Source of the DNA: Harmothoe impar
Lineage: Eukaryota; Annelida; Polychaeta; Phyllodocida; Polynoidae
Reading direction: 5' to 3'
Length of the DNA stretch: 64,000 bases
NCBI GenBank assembly: GCA_947462335.1
Contig: OX381708.1
Span: 45,449,377-45,513,376, forward strand
Shown: positions 24,801-36,800 of the stretch, piece by piece
How positions within the stretch are numbered: position 1 is the first letter of the stretch
Layout: every line of letters begins with the position of its first letter
Translations under genes and position numbers: made by a program
Notes under the pieces: generated by a model
The model's input: the letters and a program-made list of their open reading frames with translations, nothing else
Told to the model about the DNA's origin: nothing
Database searches by the model: none

Positions 24801-27800
24801 GCTTTGCTTTTGTCAATGTTTTAAACAATAATTATCACAAACATTTCTGAGGACAGCCGAACACAACAGACGTCTGGTCCATAGTAACAGCCAAAGTGAC
24901 AAAGGCAATTGGCCATTGTTTACATCTTTTTTTAAAAGATTCTGATTGTGTATTTCCTGAAGGATCCTTTACGTTTTTCTAACACATTCTGAACGTTCTG
25001 ATGGCTCTCAGATAGAGTGACACACTAGTTTCAGTTTACTTGTTTAAAACATTGAGGTCAAATACGCCGAGGCGCCTACTTTGACAGACAGCCAAGCAGT
25101 TGTAAATACACATTGAATGTTTTCTTTGCTCCATTTGGTAAGATTCTCGGAATTCTGAACAAATCTGAGTTACTGACAGGGAAAATAAGCCATTTGTATA
25201 TAGGGCCTACACTGTTATCCACGTTGCCATATACTGTGTCAAAAAGATAAACTTTCCCAAGGAATTAGAATGATACATGTATTACCTAGGCCAAAAAAAA
25301 AGGTGTGTTTCAGGCAACATGGTCCAAAGATTTAGGGTAGGTAGGTCGGATTTTTTATTTTTTTATTTTTTTATTTTTTAATATTGGAGGTACCTTGAAT
25401 GAGTCGCGTACTGCCATATCGACTCGCGGGTCATTAAGACGACTCACTGATTCTTACTATAACTAGAGATATCATGAAATTATTGGACATTCTTGTTAAT
25501 AAGCAATTTCCTGAGGCTGGACAGTTAATTAGGCATTAATCTGTTCTTCCTAACCAAAAAATTGCTAAAATATCCGAAAAATATGAATATTTTGCCCAAA
25601 AAAAAAAGAAAATTCTCCAAAATTGGAAAAAAATGCTAGGGTCGGCCCTATTTTGAAACTAGGGTCGGGTTGCCTGAAACACACCTTTTATTTTTTTTGG
25701 CCCTATGAAATGAAACGAGATTCTACTTTTCCTTTATTAGCATTACATTTTTAAATACCATCAGGGCTAAAGTTGATCCAATGGTCAGCTCATTCAACTA
25801 AATACCTTGTGCATATATATGGGCACATATTTTCACCATAGTGTTAGCTATTTATATTAGAGTCAGCTATATTGCTATGGTCCGAAACTGCAATGGTGAG
25901 CTTTTACTTAAGTAAATAGGTCTAAGCAGGGATCAATATTTATATTGGGCTTAGCAGTTACCAAGCCATAGGAGAGCAACAGGTCGGCTCATTGAAGAAA
26001 CCTATTTGAGTGAAATGACCCCAATGTAGAATTTGTATGTATGCCTCCATGTAAGGCATGTAGGTATAAATGGGCAAACATACAGCCTTAGAGGTGCCTT
26101 TCAAATTAGACGTTGGCTACCAATAGTATGTATACACTTCCCATGGGCAAAGCCCTGCTTGAATCTGAAATTTTAATTATGATGCAAATCTGTTGGATTT
26201 CGGTTCCTCCGCATGGCGATTATTGACAGACATTGATTATCAATTCTATATAAATGATAATATTTCTCATTTCGTATAGTCTGGCCATTCTGTCATGAGT
26301 AATGGACGCTTAAAGAGTATATAATGTATTTGACGTTCTCCAAGATCTCCTGGATATGTATACTTTGCTTACCTTTACTTCCTGGCATTTGTATTTATTC
26401 TGATTGTGTATTGAATTTTAAAGTTTCCAACTGTATCATTATAGCTGGTGGTGGGTCTTGCTGCTTTGGCACCCTTTGAAAGGTATCACATGTAATGAAT
26501 TCTTCTGCCAAACAAAAACACTCAAAACTCAAACTAATTTCATATACAGGTATTGCACCTTCAAATATTGTTGTATACCAAAAAACAATAGGCTTAAAGA
26601 ATGTTTAAAGGACTCCGCAATACCATTGAGTTCCTATCCTATGCGGCCAGTAAGCATATCCAAGACTATACAGAAAAACAACAACTTTAGTCTCTCCATT
26701 CTACTGACACTTTGAATCAAATCATCATGTAATGCAATGAAGAATCCCATGGCTGAAACCATATTTTCTTCTGTTGTTCGGTCATAATTCGTGCTTCATG
26801 GAGCATATAATATGCACCTGTGTTCCTAAAGGAAATGGGAATTCATGTTTACCCGTGCATTACCACTGGAGGCTGGAGAAGTCACGGCATTAGTTGGATA
26901 AATACCGAGCACTGTGTGACCCGCCTGCAGCCATATACATGTATGGCATGGCTGCATATGTGCCAAACTCAATGTTGAGTAATGTCTGATCCATTTAGAA
27001 TGCATTTGAAACCTGAAACCCTAATCCCTGGTTAAATAATACCAGGGACGTATTATGCGTACATACTGTGGCTTGGCTAGACCACAGGACCTAGGAACTA
27101 AATAGCTTTCTGCCTTCCAATGTCACATCGTATGATTATAGTCGATTAGGTAGTATATGCCTTTCTTCTGGAGGTGCCAACAATTACACATATAACAAAT
27201 AAATTGTAGGAATCATTCACTGCAGACATAATCTAATAATGGAAAATTACTAATGTACATATTCAGTCTCCTAATGCGGTTTGCATGAATAAATGGGCCG
27301 ATCAATTAAATGTCCTTAACATCTAAGTACCTCCAATGGTATTTGATCAATAAACACACAGAAAAGGGGTTTCATAGTGTGGGAAGAACTGTTGACCATA
27401 GAGCTCTGACCGATATTGTCTGAGTGCATGAAATCATTGAACATTACCACACAACATGAAACAGTTCCCATTTGTGTCAGTTTTACACGCTTTGCTAACC
27501 ACACATTAGGTCCTTTGTAGAAGAGTAGGGGACCTAATGCTTAAAAACAGTGGATATGAAAGAGATTCAAAATCCAAGCCATCGGAATTTGTATAGCTAG
27601 CTAACTTCATATACCTTTGTTGACCAGTACAAAATGCAACCATCATCATGATAACTTCACATTCTATATATCTTGCAGACTATGCCAAACAAGCAGAACA
27701 AAAGGCGCTCGTCGCCCAGGCAACACAGGCCCGCAGTCTGGCCGGAAATGCAAGAACGGAAGTTACTGTTCTCACTGAGAAGGCGGCGTCCCTCGAGGCG

Positions 27801-30800
27801 GAAGCTGCTCAAGCTACTGTCGAATCTGCGCGCGCAGCAGAGGAAGCGGAAGCCGCTGCCCGTCGAGCTGAGGAGAGCCAAAAGGCGGCCGAACTGAAAG
27901 CTGTAGCCGATGCGGAGGCCCGCCGAAAGGAAGTAGAGTTGCGCAAAAAGAAAGAGGCAGAGGAGCGGAAACAGAAAGAGGAGGAGGAGAGGGCGAAAAA
28001 GGAAATGTCTCAGAAGTCACTCTCACCTGAAGAAGAGGAGAGGCGGCAAAAAGAGGCAGAGCGACTCAACCACAACAACTGGCCCATGTCGGTGTGAGTA
28101 ACTTAAGGAGTTATACATGCCGTTCTATATTTGGTACACAGTATGTAAATGCTAAGTGTTGCTAAGCAAATATATGACGCCAATGTTGGGCGGGAACCCC
28201 GGGCGGGAACATTGGGATATATTCCCCAGGTGGAGTAAATGCATTACCTAGTTCACCACCTGCCCACCTGGGGGAGGTAGGGTCCTTGGTCCCTCTGTTA
28301 AGACTGTGGGAGATGGATTTTGGATTATTTGGCTGCCATCTTAGATTTTGACCTGACAGCCATCTTGGATTTTGGAAACATCGAAATTCTTGATCAGCAC
28401 CCTTTTTACATCAGATCTGGCCATGTTGCCAAACTTCTACCCCTAATACCTGTACAGTCCTCATCTCAAATTTAGCAAATATATGGTATTTTTTCATCCG
28501 ATACGAAAATGGCTGTAAACAAAGCCTAGGAGACTTGAGGACTTTTAGGAGGTTAAACCTGATATGATTTCGAGTGGCTTCCCATGTGGCTCCCCTAATA
28601 GCTTCCCAGTCGACTCACCCAGGTGGCCCCCAGTGGCTTCCCAGCTGTCTTCCGCAGTGGCTCCCTAGTTGGCTTCCCATGCAGTGGCTTCCCAGTTGCT
28701 TCCCAGTGGCTTCCCAGTGGCTTCCCAGTGGCTTACGAAGTAGTTCCCCCATTGGTTCCCTAAGTGGCTACCCAGGAGGCTCCCCCAGTTTTTTCACAGG
28801 TGGCTTCCCTGATGGCTTCCCCGATGGCTTCCCAGATGGATTATAGCTTATAATGTTACAATTGATGGTTATTCTATACTATTGCAGTCAATTAGAAAGT
28901 GTTTTAACATAGGAATTGCCCTTGTATTTTCATCTAATCCCACATCATCCTAAATATAACCCTTTTTAATATTTTTGTTATAGATATTCTGTAGATGCTG
29001 GAGATTTGGATATTCCCATTGGCTGTGTGGTGCGGTCGCTACCTGGATCCTTCAAGCGTGACGATTTGGAGGTGGAGTCCTTATCACAATTAGACGACGT
29101 CCTTTCTCTAGGCGATAACGAAGAACTTGTCAGCCATATTGTCAACCTCATCCCCACTTCTGGTGAAAGGGAACTCACGGTGAGTTGATTGGGAGTCAGT
29201 TGTAATCTTTTTTTTGACATATACGTTTGTATATTACCGGTATATAGAAATGTATAAAACAGAAACGCACGGGACTTCATATCATTCGCACCAGACCTTT
29301 GTTAGCCATCAATAATAATCCCGAGAAATATATCTACAGCCTCAAAAACATATAGTTATAAGTTCCCATCATATGATCAGTTGTACGATGTTGTTTTCCA
29401 CAGGAACTATTTCTATTCTTATTTGCAATGGGCCTATTTTGAAAAATGTATAATTACATATACGGGACACGAAGGCCCTTAGTGCAGGGTGTATTAAGGG
29501 CCCTTTTCCCAGTAAATGTCACATATGGATATGCTGGAACAAGAGTGGAACACTGATAATGTTGACGGTAGTCATGTGTGCTTGCCGGCCTGCATTAGGC
29601 AGAACTGGTTAAAATAATTCCCACTCACTGATAGACCCTCCTGTCTTTACTGTTTGCAGCTTGAGGTGCCCTTGGCTATTGCACTACCACACGTTGCACC
29701 CAGGAATCCTTCGCGAGAGGTTATTATCAAAAAGCAGATGCCAAACGGTCAATGGGTGGAAGTTGAAAGTTATGACGTTACTATTGAAGACATCAAGGTA
29801 TGGTTAATACTCTCCAAGAAAACTCAAAATGTGTGTTTCCCAACTCTTTTTGCTAATTACTGCTCACATTCAAGTACCACGATTAAATTAGTTTGGTAGA
29901 CTGCTTCTCATGTATCTGTACTATATTCAGTTAACATAGCTGGATGTAATCGCTCAGAGATGTACAAATAACATCCCCCAGTTGTATATCATGCAGTCTG
30001 AGAAACATACTCTGTATGAGACCCCTATCATATATATGGTTTATTTAGGCCAATTGTATTTCCCCCATGTGTGAGTAAAACAGTAGCCTATACAAAAAAG
30101 GGCATGTCCAGCATAAAAATACCGTTTATAATCCTCTATACAGGAGTTCAAATTCGTTGAGGTGCGGCTGCGTGAGCTGGTACCTTTGGTCGCCTTGACC
30201 CGGTTCCGGAAGGAGACGTTGACCATGACCCGGAAGGGCGGAAAGTTGTTCCCACAAGTGGATAACAGGATAGCTCTGGTGGCCAGGCCAGGTACATTCC
30301 GGGTTCCCACAGACTTTACATTTGAGGTATGTGCGCATCAGCATGTGTTATACATATTTTAATGTCTTAGTTACTCTGGAGAGTGCAGAACCAACTATTA
30401 TTTTTTATGGAATACAGCAGTCCCATTGATTTAACCAAAGAACGCCGTATTGCACACCCCCCGTGAAATAACCCATGGCCGTATTTCACGGCCCTGTGAC
30501 GTCATCAAAATGACGGTTTGACGGCATAGAAAGAAGCTGTTTTAGGCCCTCAACCCCCCTATACACCCTAATAATTCATTTTGAATCGAAAAGGGTAAAA
30601 AATAAACACAAAGGTGCACTCATTTGAGTCTATTGACCGGATTATTTCACTTGTTGACCAAGGGCCGCATTCCACTCTGCCTACGGCCTTGTGGAATACG
30701 GCCCCTTGGTCAACTCGTGAAATAACCCACCCAACAGACTGAAACTCGTGCACCTTTGTCTATTTATATTATCTTATTTTTTTTGAAATACAAGACTTCC

Positions 30801-33800
30801 TATGCTTTAGCACTGAAGGGCCGTATTCAATGCCCCCCTTTGAATAAAATGTGATCATATTCAATGGGCTAGGAAAAGATTGTCTTTCTTCATTAAATAT
30901 CTTCAAATAAAAGATAAACACAAATGCCAACTACATTGATACCATCTCTGATGTATTTCACCCATGGGGGCTGGGGCATATCCCACTCAGCCTGCAGCTT
31001 CATGGGATATCGCCCCAGCCCCCACTCGTGAAATACAACAGAGACGGTATCAATGGGCGTTGGAATTTGTCTATATATGCAGGTCATGTATAAATCTATT
31101 CCATGCTCCACAGGCGGATTCATGTCTCTCTGAATTTTACATGAGAATGCCAATATCTAATAGTAAACACCGTCAGAGTCAGGCACTGTGTTATAAAGCA
31201 TTCTAATAAAATGGAAAAACGCCATGTTTTCCCTCACCCCTGAACATACCCACATAAGTCAATACACATGTCCTGTGTAGTGTAGCATCACACTTACCTT
31301 TTCCTTATCCTTAGGTCCATCCTGTGGAGCTGTCCGCAGTCTCTGACCTCAAGCAGCGTCACCCAGAGCTGACCGAGCAGCTCCTGTCCTGCTCACCTAT
31401 CGTGTCCCTGCTGGCGCCCGTACGGAAGTTCAACAAGCCCCTGTACATGTCCCTCCCTGTGCCACCCCCACCCCACAAGGCCAAGCCCAGGCCCACCACA
31501 GCAGCACCCTCCGAACAGAAGGAGAAGCCTTCTGGGCGCAACGCTCAGAGACCGGCTTCTGCTTTCTTCGGGTTGGCGCACAAAAAAGAAGGTAAGCCTG
31601 AGTAAAGATTTGTATCTTATAATGATTGCTATTTTTTCAATTCTAGAATGTCTATCTATAGCAGTGGGAAACGCCTCCGGGAACAGCCTATTGTAGCACT
31701 TTTTACTTTGATCGGTGTTTTTGGTGAGGTCGGGTAGTAAATGCGTGCACAATCTTCTGGTAGTCTAGATATTGATCTCGGTCTATACGTTATTTCCTTC
31801 CGATAACTAGAACTAGTGATCCTGCTACACCCTGACACTGGAAGCCCTTTTAAATACAACTTCAATGCCATTTAGAGAAATAAACACAATTTAGATTAAT
31901 GTGATTGAAATCGCATTAAGAGTGCTGGCAGTGCCGATGTGAAAGCAGCATGAATAGGGGTGTTGATGTTGTGCAGTCAAGGTGAGAAGTACCGGCAGCA
32001 AATAGCTGCATGAAGTTGACCTTTTGGACTATTGTGTAGACTATACCCATGTTTGCACTATACTAGACATGTTTACAACTATTCACAGAAGGTTACACTA
32101 TACAGGTGGCACTAATCCCCAGAAATGGAGGCCAATGAAATGGAAAACACATTAGAGTTATATGTAATCAGATGTGATTTTAATTGTTAAACTGGGGGAA
32201 AAATTAGAGTTATATATAATCAGATGTGATTTTATTTGTTCAACTGGTATAGGCGTCTTCTAAGATATAGGATTACGTCAATTACGCTCTCAAATATTAG
32301 GCGTAAATATAAATTAGATATACTACATAAGGAAAGCTATCTTATCTAAGTCGATCAGTTTTTCTGATAAAGTCCCTGTTGAAATGAATAAGATATGGCT
32401 TTTTATATCCACATTCCAAATATATCTTGCTCTTTTGTTCACTCAGCAGGATATCAAAAAGTATGCTTTCGTAGGCGATAGAATATATTCGAGATATAAA
32501 AACATACCTTTGGGAACAGGCTAATAATTAACCACGTTTCTATTCTTTGTCTTTTTATTATTCTCTAATTGGAACAACGCCAAATGGCTGTGAAAGGTGG
32601 CGTACAGGAATAAGAAATTCGTGTCTAAATCAGACCAACGGCACTAATATTCACGGACAAAGAGACAACGAAGCTATTTTCTATTTGGAAGCATTGATTA
32701 CTTAATTAACCTTTCGATAGCACACCGTTATACCATGTGGGGAAAAAAAGAAAATACAACACCACTCGGTTCTCTAAAAGAAATGCCCCGTATTCATACC
32801 CCTGTGTGCTGTAAGGTTAATTCCTCAGTGGGAGGTACTGATGCAAACACAGGGTGAAAGTCAATGGTTTAATCAATACTAAAGGAACTGACATTGATTC
32901 TCTATTTCAGTAGGAGATTGACTCATCTCACCTCCTCTCACTAGAGTCTATGTATCAATGTATCTTAGTGGAAGTTTAAAACATATAGAATTCATTGAAT
33001 TTTGACTACATGTAAATCGACCATAGCTATCCTGCAGAAAAAAACTTCCATCCATCAGTCTATCAGCTGGGTATGATGTACACCTGTCCCAGGCGCCATT
33101 CTGGCACAGAACTTGGAAACATCACTATGACCTGGGTTTAGGCATTCCCTGTGGTTATCCTAGAACTAGGGACCAAGAACTGGAAATTGAACCAGAAATT
33201 ATGATGGGAGAAGTACCATCATACATCCTGGTTCCTGTTCACTGGTTCCAACCTACCAGCAAGGATTGCCCAAACCCAGAAAAAGTTCAAGGTCACGGTG
33301 ATAGTTACCTGAGCCTTCCTTCAGAAGGATCTGGGAACGAGAGTAGGTATATTGGTGTCCTGAGCCAGTATATGTGGTCCACCTTGGGAAAGTGTCCTGT
33401 TATCTAATCAGAATGCCACAATGAATGATCACAAATGATTGTCTGGTCATTACAAATTTAGTATAAACAAATATCAGAAGATGCTGGTTGAATGGTAACC
33501 AGCATGTACTGTTCTCTCTATACCAATAGGCACATATACCTCTAACCAGAGACAGATAAGGGTCTGACGTATCGATCCTACGTTGTAGCTGTGTCTACGT
33601 CTAACTTGCGGTGGTACTCCAGCCTTGAATTATGGATGTACTACCACGGTACTGTCAGGACACTGTCTTTGTTACCAATGTGTCGGTAGCAGATGCATCC
33701 AGGTTGTGTATATGTATACAACGACAACTTGTTTAGTGTTAGGTTTAGTGATACCGGAATACAACCTGAATAAAATATAACAACAGTGCGAACACTGTGT

Positions 33801-36800
33801 GGTTAAGAATTGCTGCTGGTGGTGGAGGGTAACTCTACAATATGGCTGAGCTGATCTATTTCAACATGGCATTAACTTCACAACCATCACTTACCTTTTA
33901 ACAATGTTGTATTCTTGGGTCTCAAAAGTGGCGACATCCTTGTTCTTAGTGTGATTAAAGTTGACATCAGTAAGAGCTCTTATCCCTGGGTTTTTAAGTA
34001 AAATGTTTAACGTTTAATCATGGGTTGTTGGCTTTCAAAACTGACAGAGAGGAGTAGGCTTCTACACTGTAAATAGTTAGTGTAGGTACACAGTGAAAAC
34101 CTACTGTAGATCTACAGTAGAATCTGCTATAGAATGGATGTACAGTAGAAACTACTGTTTACCTACAATAAAATATACACCTTTAGTAGACTCTACTATA
34201 CACCTCCAAACCTTTTACACCCAGTGAACACACTACGTAATTCCAACGTAGCCCAGAGGTTTCTGTAGGTTCCTTTCCAACCAAAGGTTGAAGTTTGGTA
34301 TTTTTACAAGGTTTACCGACGTCAAAACATTGAGGTTTACTTACGTTCAACTGACGTTTAGGTCTGATTTACGTGTTTCTACCTCATTCAGACGTAGATA
34401 GACGTAATATATTTACGTATATCTACTTTAAATTCGTATTTTCCCAACCTCAATTATGTGTATGACTCCCCAGTGTGACACTAGGGGTCAGCACTATCAA
34501 GTATGGAGATAATCATAATTATAGCCCTATGGAAGATTTACTTCTTTTAATCTGGAAACGTTTAATGAATATAAAAATATTTTAATACAATTCACCAACA
34601 CACCATTGACTGTTCATATATAAAGGAGAGGAGATGATGTAATAGCATATGATATCAATATTAAGGAAAATTATTGATTCAACACCACATGTCTGGTTGT
34701 GAAAGAATACAAAGCCTCACTGAAGCCAAGACTAAGGCACTTATTTGGCAAAGTGAATACTAGGCTGCTCTTTGACTCACAGTATAGATTTAAATGAATC
34801 ACAATTGTGAATGTAAATGTCATTATCTATGTATGCATCACACTAATCTATATAAAATGTAGGTATCTTATGCACTATGTTATGATATATTTTGCAGTTT
34901 ATTTATGTCTGAATGAGGTAGATAAACGTAAATCAGACTTAAACATTTGTAGAACGTAAATAAACCTTAATGTTTTGATGTTCATAAACCATGTAAAAAT
35001 ACATAGTTCATACCCCAAATGAACGTATATTTACGTCTGGGCTACGTAGTTGTGTTTACTGGGCAGTGCCCCTAAAATTACATGCATTTCAATATTATTG
35101 CAATGTAGAACTATTTTAAATGTTGGCGCTATATTCTAATAGCGCCAAAGTTTAAACTAGTTCTACATTGCAATAATATTGAAATGCATGTAATTTTAGG
35201 GGCACTGGTGATCTTGGCCCACTTGTTTTTATACCATTCTAAAGTCCTTACCAACTGGAAATAAAATAAGTCTTACATTCCAACACACTCTACATCGTAC
35301 ACTCCAATATATGCATATTGCACTTACCCTTGAAAATTGCATCAGGTGCAAGCTAGATATAACCGCAACTAAGAGATACTGTTTGATGTAGCATGGTAAT
35401 AATAGTATTGTTGGGTCGCTTTGTGACTATCACGAATAGATCAATTATAATGTCTACTTATGATTCCCCTCTGAACGTCTGCAGATGTTTCTGACCACTT
35501 TGTACTTTCATTACAGAGGAACTAGAAGACACGTTGCACCTTCTGACCTGGGACTCTAATGCAGATGTCTGGGTTAAGGTTCCTGATGTCAACTTTAATC
35601 AGACTAAGAACAAGGATGTCGCCACTTTCGAGACCCAAGAATATAACATTGTTAAAAGGTAAGTGATAGTTGTGAAGTTAATGCCATGTTGAAATAGTTC
35701 AGATCAGCCATATTGTAGATTGGTTTAAATCAATAACCAAAGCATAGGGTAGAAATGTAGAGGCCTTTTTAAAAAGAGAGCTTACATGTACAGGCTACCA
35801 TTTTGATTGTATAGGCTTTACCAGGTACAATGTATTAATGTAATACTTGTGATTGCTGGCATAAGGACATACACTATACAAATTTCCCAATCAGATTCCT
35901 AATAATGAGGACTAAGTTGGAAATCACAGACAGTGCCGTGGAGAAGCTGGCCAAGACCCTGGAGCTCTCGCTCAAACATCGTGTTGTCCAGATGATCCTC
36001 AGGCAGTATGCAGAAGACCCCCAAGAGGTCACCCTCCTCTGTGCCCCCATCCAAAAGGCAGAACGCTTCCAGCGTAAGCTAGCCGACGATGGCTACCTGG
36101 TAGGACCACCTCCCAGCAATGACGTCATCGTGCAGGAAGGCCAGAAGATGGCGATTCGCTTCAGGGGTAACATCAAAGACAGCGAGGATGTCCTCCTGCA
36201 GTTTGTCTTCAACTCGCACATTAAGGCCAAGTTGGACTTCTCTGTGGCAGAGATAGATAGGTTTGCCCAGAAGGGAATCAACTGTTACCGTGGCTTTGTG
36301 CAGATCATGACGCGGGGCATGGTGGAGCAGGAGGTGCTTAAGGAGGACACCAAGGAGAAAAGGATAGTGCTGGTGGAGGGCGATGTAATGCTCACCGAGA
36401 TGCTCATAAGCCTACCCAAGGTATGAACTGCTCACATGGACACATATTATTTCATTTCCACAAATATAACATAGCAATATTGTGAATAGCAAGATTCACA
36501 AACTTGTACAAGCTAATATCGCTATTGCATTGGAATTATATTTTGCATATTAAAGAAACATCTCCGGGCATATCTGGATGCCTTTTTGCAAATATCGATC
36601 TAACATTTTATAAATCAATTGTTTAAGTAGATGCTTTCCTTATGTTAAACAGCCTGAGGCAGAACCACCCAAACCATTGGAGAAGGCTCCAGTCAGCATT
36701 AAAGGAGAAGGTAGGCTTATGATTGATAAATTTTCGATTTAGATGAGATCATAACATTACGTCTTGAATTAATAGACTATTAATTTTGTAAAAACACTAT

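Larger units (their letters stand above)
19264..27678 (+). other. Intron 1 of death-domain gene (8.4 kb)
   Basis: Donor GTAAAT, acceptor ATATCTTGCAG. Holds the ACGT foldback at 20442, a tRNA-arm foldback at 21704, a GC-rich hairpin at 23434 and the GGCCAAAAAA element at 25289. The remainder, including 25703-27678, is AT-rich with no supported exon. Confidence 0.7.
31592..35516 (+). other. Intron 6 of death-domain gene (3.9 kb)
   Basis: Contains a 52-bp tandem duplicate at about 32150-32250 (ATTAGAGTTATAT..AATCAG), an inverted copy of the exon 7 donor region (33834-33970), an ACTGTA-palindrome patch (34070-34205), a foldback (34220-35063) and a long hairpin (35064-35207). No additional exon is seen. 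Confidence 0.7.

Noticed and set aside
28574..28846. 90-codon Ser/Pro/Gly frame
   Set aside because: It reflects an 11-12-bp tandem repeat in intron 2 and has no splice sites.
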